Positions 35,463-46,711 of a DNA stretch of 64,000 bases are shown here, piece by piece. The DNA is from Heterocephalus glaber. Lineage: Eukaryota; Chordata; Mammalia; Rodentia; Bathyergidae. The stretch's first letter is position 1; each line of letters starts with the position of its first letter. A model generated the notes under the pieces. That model had not been told where the DNA came from and searched no databases. It saw nothing but the letters and a program-made list of their open reading frames with translations. A program made the translations under genes and the position numbers. The DNA is taken from NCBI RefSeq assembly GCF_000247695.1, contig NW_004624805.1, positions 3,528,130 to 3,592,129 of the forward strand, in the 5' to 3' direction.

Positions 35463-35764
35463 AAAAAAGGTATCCAAGTGACTGATACATAAGTAAAGTT
35501 CAAAAAACTAGTGTCCTAGTTTATTTAACTATTTCTTCTATTTCTGAGCTTCTGTGTTATTTTCAATTATTTTGCTATTCTAAGCTGTTAATACTGTACA
35601 GAACTTCCCTGCACAAGCATCTTTGTATTCTTGAGTAATTATTTCATTAGGGGAGAAACATGAAAGTGGGAACCCTACATCACCATACTGTCTCTTAAAC
35701 TTGTATCTCTTGACCTGTTATGCTCTGAGAAACCAGGCTTTTTAGAATTATAAATGTAAGAATT

Positions 35765-35990
35765 CAAGGATAGATACTGCTAGTGGTTATACCCTTGGGT
35801 TTGGATCCAGCTCTGACACAACAAGCTGTGTAACTTTGGGCAAAAGACTTAAATTACCGATGACTTAACTGTCTCATCTGTTAAACAGATTATAACAATT
35901 TGTATTTCACAAGATTGCTGTGAGCATTAAATTAGCTAAAATACATAAAGTACTCAGAATATGGTAAGTGCTATCTATGTGCTTGGTGTC
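35765..35990 (+). repeat. MIR SINE
   Basis: Near full length, sense. Features in order: TAGTGGTTATACCC, GGATCCAGCTCTGACAC, AAGCTGTGTAACTTTGGGCAA, GTCTCATCTGTTAAACAGAT, GATTGCTGTGAGCATTAAATTAG, GTACTCAGAATATGGTAAGTG. This includes the conserved MIR core. Confidence 0.88.
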
Positions 35991-37136
35991 ATCATTAAGA
36001 GGGAAAACAAGTGAGTAAATGTAGAGGCTCTAAGTGAACCAAATACAACACATTAATATCTGAACTACCTGTATGTGGTTAAAGCCTTTTTCATTTCATC
36101 CCTAATTCTTGAATCTGCTCTAGTAGTTACATGACAGATAGCAGTGAGAATTTGAGAATTTCTTTTTCCCTCTCTTCATTAACCATTCATTATTGGCTTT
36201 AAGAGATGTGTGGATATTTTAGTTGCCTGCTAAGGCCAGGTGCAAAAATCAATCCAATTTTCATAGGAGTAAAAGATCAAGAACCATGATACATGTGTAA
36301 TGCTTATGCCACCTTTATAATCAAGGAGGATTATATCTTTCCTCTTAGTAGGATCTGTATCTCAGGCAAGACAGAAATATTACACAGAAGACAATCCATA
36401 CTCTATGTGATGGGTCCAAGCAACAATTCTGTTTAGGTAAAGTCAAGATAACAACTAGGAAGAATACAGAATCAGATCTAAAGGACAGAGACAGGTATAA
36501 TAGGAAAGGGAAAGGAATGTCAGAAACCCAGAGAAGATACAGAAAGAGGAAGAAATTTAAGGTGAAGACAGGAGCTCAGGCTTTTCTTGGAGAGTCAGAA
36601 CAGTATGTTCATTGGAACCCTGACTTCATATGGGGTGCCAGGTACACACACGCAGGACGAAAGCTGGGTCGGGCCAGAATCAACTTTTAAATGTATCACC
36701 CTGTTATTGGGGTCCCAGTTTCCAGAAGTGGTCAAATAGTGCTTGAAGACCCTGAAAACCATTCTGTCCTGAATTATTAATTCCAAGGACCATATTTCAG
36801 CAGTTGTAAGAAATCTGAATGTGCATGGTAGGCTATTACTTCATTTAGGTCTAACTAAAACTACTTGCAACTTAAAGTTGTCCACATACCACATTTTTGC
36901 ATTTTCTAAGAGAAGAAAAGGGAATGGGGTGCCTCGGCCTCTAAAGAAACATTCAAAACATGGTCACTGCCCCTTCAAGGGACTCCTGATATCAGAGCAC
37001 AGATGAGGTGAAGTTTTCATTTCTAGCAAACTGACCAAAGCCTATTTCCAAACGGAATGTCCTTTTATGTGGGACTCTGTGAACCTTATCTAACAACTAA
37101 AATCTATGAGACAATCTGTATATACATATTTTAGAC
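35991..37136. other. Unassigned sequence
   Basis: Nothing recognised. The 63-codon minus frame at 36595-36786 lies in a stretch of balanced composition but shows no domain. Confidence 0.45.
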
Positions 37137-37151
37137 AAAAAAATATTTTTT

Positions 37152-37237
37152 TAAAATAAGGAAAATCAAAAAATAAAAAAATAAAAAATAAAAAATAAAA
37201 TAATAAAATAAAAAAATAAAATAAAATAAGGAAAATC
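37152..37237 (+). repeat. A-rich (AAAAAT)n tract between 16-bp direct repeats
   Basis: The 16-bp sequence taaaataaggaaaatc occurs at 37152-37167 and again at 37222-37237. Between them are 54 bp made only of A with single T interruptions. This is what a retroposition event would leave if only the A-tail was copied, or it may be an expanded simple repeat. Confidence 0.85.
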
Positions 37238-37440
37238 CCTTAAAGTAAATTCCTCAGATGAGGATGCAGCCAATCTGACCAGAAATCAACCTTGAGAGCG
37301 GTGTTTCTTTTTTCTCAACAACTGAAAGCTGTCACCTAGAGGTGCTGTGTATTTTAATGTTGAAAACTTCCCAGGACAAATATAAGAGGAAGAATTTGAA
37401 GTGGACTCTGAGAAAAACTGAGAATCCAAAAATAGATAAA
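37238..37440. other. Unassigned sequence
   Basis: Nothing recognised. Confidence 0.4.
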
Positions 37441-37443
37441 ATG

Positions 37444-37508
37444 TCAGGCTTGGGAGGACCCAAGCATACACCAGGCCCTGGGTTCAATACCCAGTACTGA
37501 AGGAAAAA
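37444..37508 (+). repeat. Degenerate tRNA-like SINE fragment
   Basis: CAGGCCCTGGGTTCAATACC, then CAGTACTGAAGGAAAAAC, resembles the B-box half and tail of an ID element. The A-box half is unrecognisable. Confidence 0.5.
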
Positions 37509-37654
37509 CAAGTGAGCTCTCCATCGCTGCCAGTGTACAAATGCTGGCTGTAAGGATGCTGTGGAGGGTAAATGTACTAAACGGAGGGTGAAAGAGTTCA
37601 TTTCTAAACTCTCCAAATCTGACATTGTATCAATTTCTGACATCTTTTTTCAGA

Positions 37655-37718
37655 AACCCATGGTCTTCCTGCCTCCTGAGTAGGTGATTACAGGCTTGCG
37701 CCCCCATGCCTGGCTAGA
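37655..37718 (-). repeat. B1 SINE 5' fragment
   Basis: On the minus strand: GCCAGGCATGGGGGCGCAAG, CCTGTAATCACCTACTCAGG, AGGCAGGAAGACC. The right half of B1 is missing. Confidence 0.75.
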
Positions 37719-38774
37719 ATTCCCTGTCTTATGAAGCAGCTCCATCTGTTTTCACGCAGATGTAACTGGTGCAAGTTATTCATTACATTGCTCATTCAAC
37801 TGGGTAGAAATCTCTCCTTGTAACCTTTCTCTTTTGTTTCTAGCTGTGCCAGTCTGTACCTCTAAATCTTCACTCCTTCTTATACTTGAATTACAAAAAC
37901 TTGGAATGCTAAATCTACAAAATTTCTAGTGAGACCTCTACTATTCTATGTACTAGAAAACCCTAAATGTGTCTTCTTCTAAGTTTACCTCCACTGGTAC
38001 CAGGCTAGAAGAGGCTGAACTGGTTGGAGAGGGGCGTGGGATAAGGGACTGAAATCAGCTTTTAAAGAACAGCGAGAGGCAAGTGTGGCTAGAGCAGAGT
38101 AAGCAAGGGAGGGGAGAAGGTGAGTGACACCTGGGGTGTTATCCTGAGCGTGACAGGTAGCTATTGAAGCTTTCTGAAAATGGGACTGACAGGAGCTGTT
38201 TAATATGCCTACTCCATCGGACTCCTGACCAAGTGCAGAGTCTGGAGAGCTGCATTTCGTCTGTCAAATGCATGGCCTCCCCATCCCTGGTTTATGTCAG
38301 GTGTCCGAGTTTCTAAACCAAAGTTCCCATGCCATTAAGAACTTCCAGTTGCCCCATAACTGACCAAAGGCAGACTGTGAGCATGTCCCCAAGAGCTACC
38401 AAAGGCTTTTAGCGCACGACCAATGAAGCACACAGTGAGCAAGTGCTCACCAATGACTCAGGTGACAGAGAACAACTGACATGTTAGGGAACTGCAGACT
38501 GAGCCAAGCTGGAACAAGGACCAGGAAATCTTACCCAGGCTATGCAATCTGGGAGAATCTGCTTCTAGATCACCCAGTGTAATCAGCAACTCCTACCCAG
38601 AAAAGCTGGAAGTAGCCTGAAGTTTACCATGTGTCTACGAAAACGTGTCAGAATTTCCTGGAAGCTGCTAACAATATGAACTGCGGGCACTGCACGCAAA
38701 GGGCTGTTTTTTCTACCCTGTAGTCTCACCTGTCTCTCCCAGCCTAATCTGAAAGGAAATTTCAATCTACCTTG
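37719..38774. other. Unassigned sequence
   Basis: Nothing recognised. A 98-codon minus frame at 38583-38879 runs into the adjacent LTR and shows no domain. Confidence 0.45.
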
Positions 38775-38779
38775 TAGAT

Positions 38780-39186
38780 TGTTATGGCTTGTGTCTAGAT
38801 GTCCCCCTAAAGCCTCATGCAGTAATAGGTGGGGTTTTTCAGAGGTGGCTGAGTCTAGAGTGTGATTGATTCGTAGCACAATGCTAAGATTAAGGGTGGG
38901 TGATTACTAAATCAGGCCACTGATGGGTTTGCCACTGCCCGAATCCGGGTAGCCTGAATACAATATAAGGGACAGAAAGAGGCTTGCCTTTTCTCTTATT
39001 TGCCTTGCTACCTTCTGCCCGCCATGGACTGTTTCTCCTCTGCTATGCCCCTCTGCCATGCCACCCTGCCTTGGAGCCAGCTGACTATGGACTGAAATCT
39101 CTACAAACTGAGAGCTAAATAAACCATTCCCCCTTTAACTTTGGGTTTCAGGTATTTTGTCTCAGCAGAGAAAAGTAATTAAGACA
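38780..39186 (+). mobile_element. Solo LTR, window LTR family A
   Basis: 407 bp, from TGTTATGGCTTGTGTCTAGA to AAAAGTAATTAAGACA, so TG...CA ends. The flanks are tagat (38775-38779) and cagat (39187-39191), a 5-bp TSD with one mismatch. Internal blocks are GCCTTGGAGCCAGCTGACTA, TGGACTGAAATCTCTACAAA and AGCTAAATAAACCATTCCCC (polyadenylation signal). It is the clearest sense copy of the family. Confidence 0.88.
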
Positions 39187-41827
39187 CAGATATAGTGAGA
39201 ATTAAATAAGATAATATGTGTTATGTATACAAGAAGTACATAACATATATTAACTTCTCATTTATATTATGATGACCACAAAATGACAGGCACCTGAATG
39301 GTAAGCTTATGCCTAAAAGCACTTTTTAAAATACATACATATAACATAGTTTAATCATATGCATCCCCCTTACTACCTCCCTGCCCATCCCCTCTTCCCT
39401 TATTCTCTTTCTCTTGTCTAATAATAGTATACCTTCTGTTTTCATGCCCTCTTTAAAACAACACTTCTAACGTTCTTCCAGCATATCATAATAAAACATT
39501 TATTTGGTTTGTTTTGTGTGAACTACTGTATGATCAGTGGAATTTAAACTTGGCACATAAAAATATTCTTTCTTCTAAACTTCCCTACCAACATTAAAAC
39601 AATCCTTTTATACAACTAAGAAGTAGAGTTAGAAACTGTATTAGCACAGGGCTGACAACATCAATTCTAAATAAAGATTATCAAGCAAAACAGGAATGCC
39701 TAAGCCTGACAATTATTCTGCAAGTCATTCAGTCATGTTGTTTTAAATGTTCATTTCTCTTTATGAAACTTTAACTAAAATCATTAAAGTTAGCACCACA
39801 GGAAACCACTCATAAGACAGGAGGCTATTTTATTTTTATACATGAAAAGTTACACAATAGTTTTAGCAAACTACAGTTCCCTTATTTTGGATCTTTTAAT
39901 ATTTATAGACATTTAAAACAGTTATCACGCTAGAGTCCATTTTGGAAACAGAATTTCTATTATCTGACAGCAATCGATTCTGTATTATTTTAGCTCAATT
40001 ACTAACAGGCTTTGTAAGAGTTATGTTCATCTTTATTTATACTATTAACAATAGGTCAACTGTGTCTAGTACTTGACCTGGAAGTTCCAGTAGGTGTGAC
40101 TAAACAAAACTACACTAACAACGTCTCAATTCCACACCAGGAATTACATCATTGGCCTTTTGGTCTCTAAACTGTACACTAACTAAAAGGGGGGAAAAAG
40201 CGGGCACTGGGATACATTTAAAGGGCCTGCATGCATTAATAGAGAGTGCTAAACAATAAAAGAACACTACAAGTACATAAAGGAATTTAATAGAAAGCCT
40301 GTAACAATCACAGGAGATCTTCACAGATATAACAATATTCCTATCAACTGAAAAATGAAACCTAATGACAATGTATTTCCCTCTATGTCTATTTCATGGA
40401 GTCTGAATTTTAAGGTAATTAATAATTTTGATTTTATTCAAATCATTACATAGAAAAACTACTTCTATAATTTTCAAACCAGTAAATTTTGATTTTTTTG
40501 TTTAAATAAATGTACTTTAAAATTTTAGATTTATAAAATTAGTTTCTGCATATACTTCAACCCATTTTCTCTAAAATTAATATCTTATATAATCACACGT
40601 TTGTCAAAACATAAAAATTAAAGTTGATATATTATTATGAATCAAATTATACACTTTACCTGTTTTTTGTTAACAACTTTTTTCAGTTTTTAGGTACAAG
40701 CAAGGTAATACACTGTATTCAGTGGTTTTCTTTTTAAATGCTTTTTAAGTTTTTGTATATGCCACAGTTCTATGTCCTATTAATAATACCTTTATTACAG
40801 TTATTTTAGGAAATAAACCTAAAATTTCCTGGAAAATACACTATTGGATATCAGGAAAAAGTTTCCACTGTTTTATTTAAGAGAAAAAGAAGTAACTGAA
40901 GATATACCCCACTGCCTATTCTGCCAAGAATCCGAGATCAAATTACTTAAAGTACCAGAAATATCATTTCAAAAAATGACTGTTACTTACCTATTTCCCA
41001 AGGTTCTTGTATGCATAAGATATATGGCAATTCTAATAAATTCTGTAAAAGAATATAAAGTATTATAATCATAGCCAGATAATCCACTTTTATTGTGTAT
41101 ATATAAAAACTTTCATTTTAAATTACTGTATGATATTTGTATTCATATAACAAAAGAACTAAGGGAAAATAATTGCATAGTTTATTACCATTATTTAGTT
41201 TAAAAGCAAAAGCATTTGAAATTAATTAAAAGTTTAACATGATTAGAGAATGTTCTCAAAATAAAGAAATGCTACAGTGAATAAAAGTGGCTAAGGAATA
41301 TGCTTTACATTCTTTTGTGTGTGCATAATGCTGTGGAAATTACTAAATAGTCTCAAACAAATGAATCATCTTGAGGGTAGCCTTTGTGATTGGAAAATAG
41401 TGATCTCTGAAAGGACATATGTCTATTGAAGTGCCCATGTGTGTCAGTTTCCCAGAGACAGGCTCAATGTATGCCACTGTCCCAGTGTCCTACCCAATTT
41501 CCCATTTGTCCTAGATTTTTCATTTTCCAATTTCTTTACGGTAGCATTAAAAACATCTGGGACTTACTTGTAACTCAATTCAGACTCTGTTGTGATCTCA
41601 CGCAGCCATGCGAGAGTTGTACAGGCAGTGAAGCCAGGTGTCCACCTCCTGAGTGGTAAAATCTGAATGACCCCTAGGAGCAGCCCACCTCTGTACACAC
41701 TGTAACTTACACCTCATGCTCAGCGCCAGTACCCAGCCCACCTACAGAAAAGGGAGCAAAAGAAATACCCACCTTGTAGGACTAGCTCAAAGACACAAAT
41801 TTAACAAGAGCAGACAGGGAAGATGCT
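39187..41827. other. Unassigned AT-rich sequence
   Basis: About 2.6 kb, very AT-rich between 39.8 and 41.3 kb. No recognised repeat, RNA gene or exon. The frames of 69-77 codons are unsupported. Confidence 0.45.
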
Positions 41828-41982
41828 TTGTACTGAGGACTGCCCTCTGGGCCCTCACACTGAGCTATGTCCTCAGCCGTTTTGTTTTTTTACTTTGAGA
41901 CAAGGTCTCACTAAGTCACTAAGTTGCTCAGGCTGGGCTCCAACTTGCAATCTTTCTGCTTCAGCCTCCCAGAGTAGACATA
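41828..41982 (-). repeat. B4-like SINE, diverged
   Basis: On the minus strand: B1-body remnants GGCTGAAGCAGAAAGATTGC, AGCCTGAGCAACTTAGTG and GAGACCTTGTCTCAAAG, then an ID-like end AGCTCAGTGTGAGGGCCC. The B1 head is truncated. Confidence 0.7.
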
Positions 41983-42188
41983 TTTTACACATTATTCTCT
42001 AAAGCAGGATTTCTAATCTAAATCAAGTGACTTTAAAACTCAGCTCTGATTCAAAACTGCCCTATTATTTTCATACTCAAAGTAAAGTGATAACTGTTAT
42101 TCTGATGGCTCCACCAGCAAAAGAAATTCAGTCTGATACCAGCTCTCAGTATCAGGAGATGTGTCAGATAGAAAAATCAGTTAATTTC

Positions 42189-42286
42189 GAGCCAGGGATT
42201 TTGCTCAGTGGTTTCAACACCTAATGCACAAGCGCAAGTCCTGGAGTTCAATCTCCGGTACCAAAAAAAAAAAGAAAAAAAGAAAA
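42189..42286 (+). repeat. ID-type SINE
   Basis: AGCCAGGGATTTTGCTCAGTGG head, GAGTTCAATCTCCGGTACC end and an (A)nG tail. A perfect 17-bp TSD, aaaaatcagttaatttc, lies at 42172-42188 and 42287-42303. Confidence 0.95.
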
Positions 42287-42346
42287 AAAAATCAGTTAAT
42301 TTCAATAATGGTTTTACTGTTTCATCCAATGCATGAAAACAAAGTT

Positions 42347-42533
42347 CAGTGGACCCTCAAGTTAAGACCAGCCTGATATACGAACAACTTGAGTTAATTA
42401 GGTTAATGGAAGATTCACCTGCCTCTTGTTATCTATAGCGTGTACCCAGGTAAACAGCCAGATCTCAGCTCTCTGACTTAGTTACAACCAGCCCTTGGGA
42501 ACCCATCGAGTTCATTAAGTCAAAGTTCCACTG
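42347..42533 (+). mobile_element. DNA transposon MITE with inverted ends
   Basis: 187 bp starting CAGTGGACCCTCAAGTTAA and ending TTAAGTCAAAGTTCCACTG, which are imperfect inverted repeats. aaagtt lies on both sides (42341-42346 and 42535-42540). TA follows the right end. The superfamily (Tc1-mariner/pogo or hAT) is unclear because the duplication can be read either way. Confidence 0.6.
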
Positions 42534-42633
42534 TAAAGTTATTGGAAGTTCAAGCTATAGAACATGAAACACCTAATGTTGCTGTGACCACTACTTAAAT
42601 TCAGTTTAAATGTTCAACACACAGGTAAAATTA

Positions 42634-43245
42634 CAGTCAGTTCTCATTATTCAAAATTAGTTAAGTTCTATAAAGTTACCATAAACACTAAATTAGCAAA
42701 TGCCCAACGACTGCTCCTAGGTGGGTTCCTAAGAGTCTCTGGTAACATTTTCATCAACTGACAAAAAGTACCCTTTATGTACGCTTAGGTTTAGAATGTT
42801 ATTTAATATAGACTGTTGATTCACAAATACTGGGCTCACAGTCAACAGCACTGTTACTCGGGTCTAAATGAAGCTTACCCACCACATGTATTTTCTCTGC
42901 AAAGCACATCACAGCCTTCCTGCACTCAGGAACAGCATACAGCACTTCAGTTCTACACCTCATAGTCATTTTAAACAGCAAAGTCCCCAACAAGAAGCAC
43001 AAGAATGCAAAACACATGACCCTAAACAGGCCACAAAAAGGGCACGTCTTTCGTATGAGAGAGCTGAAAGAAGGCCGAGCATGTGTTCATCTGGGAACAT
43101 GTGTGTTAAGCAATGCACACTTTTCACTACTCCGTACCATTTGTAGTCGTTCATTCACTGAATGACTGCGAAAGCTCTCTGCACACTGATTTTGAGGTTC
43201 ACATTACAAGAAACTACTGATGTAGCTGGATTTACATCTATCACT
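42634..43245 (+). mobile_element. Old Tigger/MER-type DNA transposon fragment
   Basis: Begins CAGTCAGTTCTCATTATTCA after a TA and continues AAGTTCTATAAAGTTACC and GTGGGTTCCTAAGAGTCTC. Further in are AACAGCATACAGCACTTCAG, GCAAAACACATGACC and GAATGACTGCGAAAGCTC. I recall this order from a mammal-wide DNA transposon but cannot give its exact name. The right terminal repeat was not found. The 72-92 codon frames inside are not genes. Confidence 0.6.
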
Positions 43246-43389
43246 TTGTCTTTCATTTTCTGTGGGCCTCCTTTCTGTTGTTCTTTTCTTCCTTTACTGT
43301 TTTCTTTACTGTTATATATGTACCCAACAACAGGGAGAAAGAGTTAAAAGAACAAATAATTTAAAAATAATAGAGACATCAATATCCCC

Positions 43390-44455
43390 TTTTCATATTA
43401 AAAAAAACACAGATGAAAATCAACGAGGACACAGAAGATTTGAACATTATGAGCCAGCTAGGCCTACATTTGTGTAACACTCCACCCAAAAGTAACAAAA
43501 TAGACATTCTTCTCAAGTACCCATGAAACATTCTCTAAATCAGATCATGTGCTAGACCACAAATAACCCTCAATAATTTGAAGGGATTAAAATCATGCAA
43601 GGAATGTTTTCTAAAAACAACAGAATGTAACTGGAAATCAGTAACAGAAGAAATTTGGGAAAATTCACCAAAAGGCGAGAAACGAAACAACACACTCTTA
43701 AGTAGCTGTACTGATTAGCTTTTCATCACTGTGACCAAAATACAAGACATAAACAGCTTAAAGGAGGAAAGATTTATTTTAGCTCAGTTTCAGAGGTTTT
43801 AGTCCATGGTCAGCTAGCTCCACTGATTGTAGGCTTGTGGCAAGGTAGAAACATCACCACAGCAGAAGGACAAAGCAGATGAAAGTTGCTCACTTTGTGG
43901 CAAGCAGAAAGCAGACAGACAGAAAGAGCCTGAGAAAAGTTATGCCATTCAAAGTCATGCCCCCAGGGACCTACTTCCTCCAACTCCAGCCCACCTCTTA
44001 AGAGCCCATTTAGCTATGAACTCACCAATGGGCAAATCCATTGATGACATTATACCCTCAGGATCAAATCACCTCTCTAGGCATCTCATAAACCAATCAA
44101 TCTGACAATCAAGATTAGCCATCACAATAACCAATGGATTAAAGAAGAAATCATAACAGAAATGAAAAAAATGCCTTGAGAAGAATGAAAACTTTTAAAA
44201 ACACAACATACACAAACTTAGAGAATGCAGCTAAAAACAGTAGTACTTACAGGGAAATTTATAGCTATAATAAATGCCTATATTAAAAAAGAAAGGTTCT
44301 CAAATCAATAATCTTATTTACCTAAAAAAGACAGAACCTAAAAAAGGAAGAGTAAACTAGTCCTAAACCAGCAGAAGGAGGGGAATAATAAAGTACAAAG
44401 AAATGAAACAGAGAATAGAAAGATGAGAAAATCAACAACAAAAAATGACAAAGAA
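43390..44455 (+). mobile_element. LINE-1 ORF2 fragment (sense), split by an LTR
   Basis: Sense L1 ORF2 endonuclease/RT-proximal sequence in two pieces, 43390-43706 and 44127-44455. Landmarks are AACAAAATAGACATTCTTCTC, TAAATCAGATCATGTGCTAG, AATGGATTAAAGAAGAAATC, CTTACAGGGAAATTTATAGC and TAAATGCCTATATTAAAAAAG. Stops and frameshifts interrupt the frame. Confidence 0.85.
43707..44126 (-). mobile_element. Solo LTR, window LTR family A (antisense) inside L1
   Basis: 420 bp. On the minus strand it begins TGTGATGGCTAATCTTGATT and ends TGAAAAGCTAATCAGTACA, so TG...CA. The usual blocks GCTAGCTGACCATGGACTAA and AATAAATCTTTCCTCCTTTA are present. The flanks are gtagc (43702-43706) and ataac (44127-44131), a degenerate 5-bp duplication. 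L1 ORF2 continues on both sides. Confidence 0.85.
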
Positions 44456-45165
44456 TTGGGCAATCAGGTGGCCACTGGCAACATCAGAAAGGGAGGTTTA
44501 CCATTAGGGAGAACAAAATCCAAGTTTGAAATAAAACAGTGAGGAGATTGAAAATGAAGTCCAGAAGAAATGATTATCAGAACAGGGTCCCTCAAGAAGT
44601 CAAAGGGATTAAGAACCTGGCAGTAAACTACCTTTGAAGGTTACCAAGATAAGAGCACCCTAATTTTGCCCAATCGGAGGAGTGGCAGCCCACGAATCTT
44701 GATTACTCTAAGCCAAACACAGCACTTCTAAACCCCAAGGCCCTTAAAAGTGGGTATGAGATGCAATTTTGGCTAGTGACATCAGGTCTTTCAGAAGTCT
44801 TCTAAAAAAGTTATCTTCACTCTTTAACACATGAGAGTCACCCTCTTGCCTTAAAATCTTGAGTCCTTTGATACTAAGATGAAATTCTTAGAGCTAAAGC
44901 TGCTGTCCTGAGATAAGGAAGGGAAAAGTCTGAAGACAAAAGTATACAAGGCTTCAGAATGGAAAGAGAGAAAGAACCAGGGTCTAATGACAGCAGTTAG
45001 CTCCAACACAAAGCATCTGTAAAATCCGATCTTCTTGGTTATATGATATAACAAAATGTACTTATTACTGAAGCCATTTTCAGTTGGGGGCTTTAGTTAT
45101 TTTCCAGCTGAAGGCATTCTAATAGACACAGAAAGATAATTTCTCTGAGATGGCTGTGGGTAAAA
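44456..45165. other. Unassigned sequence
   Basis: Purine-rich stretch followed by ordinary sequence. No recognised repeat or gene. The 67-codon minus frame at 44851-45054 is unsupported. Confidence 0.45.
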
Positions 45166-45176
45166 CTAACTTTGCA

Positions 45177-45280
45177 GGCCAGGGATTTAGCTCAGTGGTT
45201 CTGCCACCTGCCTTGCAAGCACAAGGTCCCAAGTTTGATCCCCAGTATCAAAAAACAAAAAAACAAAAAAACAAAAAAAC
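45177..45280 (+). repeat. ID-type SINE
   Basis: GGCCAGGGATTTAGCTCAGTGG head, AAGTTTGATCCCCAGTATC end and (CAAAAAA)n tail. Perfect 11-bp TSD ctaactttgca at 45166-45176 and 45281-45291. Confidence 0.95.
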
Positions 45281-45291
45281 CTAACTTTGCA

Positions 45292-46085
45292 TGTTGTACA
45301 CGTGGAAATTTGGGTTTCAGCCTGAAGTTTCATTTATTAAACAAAATAAAGCCTGTATAAGTTTATTTTACAAAAGGACTGGCCCTAAGAGCTCTTTCCT
45401 GCTTTAAAAAAATTAAGTATTTCTAATGCTAACAATAGCTAATGGTAATGATGATGATGGTGATGATGAGCTCATAGTCATTACAGTATTTTAAAAGCTA
45501 GGCATTTTATCCTTTTATTGCTTAATTTCTGTATTCCCCTTTACTTCAACAATGAAACCTCAATCATCTTTTATTTTTTATTTTTAACAACTTTCAAGTC
45601 AGTTTAATTTTTCATACTTTCATGGTTTATAATACACAGTACAATAGTTTATAGAGGGAATCCTTTACTTTTAAGAACAAACACTTTGAAAATCAATCTA
45701 TTAAAATATTTCTATATTTATTTCCATAGATTTTCTAAATCTGGCCAAAGAAACAAAAATTTCAACCACATTTTTGGAGCCATACCTTTGACTTGTATCA
45801 GAGAACGGAAAAATCAACACTGCAGCTGCATACATTACAGCATAAATAACCAAAAAAACTAGAATTGTTTGCCTACACAAGTAGTCCCCAAATGGTAAAA
45901 ATTGAAGGTTTAATTATAAGACAGCTTGAAGACCAAAACATTGTTCCTATAGAAACAAGGTACTACAAGTCATTCCATTACTAGGGCCAGTCCATTAAAG
46001 CCTTGGGAAGTCTCTGAATTATACCAGGGCAGAATACTGGGTTTCCTTGGGGGATACATCGTCTCTCTCCTCACTGAGTCCCAGT
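45292..46085. other. Unassigned sequence with a short (GAT)n run
   Basis: A short GAT/GGT trinucleotide run lies at about 45445-45470. Otherwise AT-rich and unassigned. Confidence 0.45.
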
Positions 46086-46560
46086 GGGCAATGACTAGTC
46101 AAGTTCATCTCTCATCAGTCCCCACCCCACACACTCCACGTATCAGCCCCACTGAACTCCAACCTTCCGAGCCTTACCAAAACCCTCTAGGACACTGTTG
46201 CCACGCCCTCCCATTCCACTTTGTATAGGTCACCTCCTTTCAGCCTCTGATCGCAGTGTAAAAGTTACTCCCCTTAGGAAGGCCATCCCATGAGTCCACA
46301 TGAAGCCATGAGCTCCTGATCTATGTGCCCTCACATCACACTGTACCGCCCTATTGTAGCATTTACATGATGTATTTCCATCACTTGTCAATCTCCCCAT
46401 TAAGCTCCACAATGTATTTTATTTGCTTTTTTTTGGTACCAGGGATCGAACTTGGGACCTTGTGCTTGTAAGGCAGGTGGCGGAACCCCTGGGCTAAATC
46501 CCCGGCCCTATTTGCTATTATTTTAACCCAGAGTGTAGAAGAGTGTCTGGCAATTTTAAA
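46086..46560 (+). mobile_element. L2 LINE 3' region, split by an ID SINE
   Basis: Landmarks are AACTCCAACCTTCCGAGCC, GTCACCTCCTTTCAGCCTCTG, CTTAGGAAGGCCATCCC and TTAAGCTCCACAATG, then, after the SINE, GAGTGTAGAAGAGTGTCTGGC. These follow the sense L2 3' region. The 60-codon minus frame across it is a shadow. Confidence 0.65.
46428..46508 (-). repeat. ID-type SINE inserted in L2
   Basis: On the plus strand: TTGGTACCAGGGATCGAACTTGG to CTGGGCTAAATCCCCGGCC. An 8-bp TSD, tatttgct, lies at 46420-46427 and 46509-46516. It faces the plus-strand copy at 46616. Confidence 0.95.
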
Positions 46561-46615
46561 GACACTTAAAATACATTTACTTCTATGAATACATTATTTT
46601 AAGATATGTCAATGG

Positions 46616-46698
46616 GGCCAGGGATTTAGCTCAGTGGTTCTGCTGCCTGCCTCACAAGCCCAAGGTCCTGAGGTTGATCCCCAGAAAAAAAAAAAAAA
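46616..46698 (+). repeat. ID-type SINE, partner of an inverted pair
   Basis: GGGCCAGGGATTTAGCTCAG head, CAAGGTCCTGAGGTTGATCC then an A-tail. The GGTACC end is lost. Imperfect TSD: gatatgtcaatgg (46603-46615) and gacacgtccatgg (46699-46711). Confidence 0.92.
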
Positions 46699-46711
46699 GA
46701 CACGTCCATGG

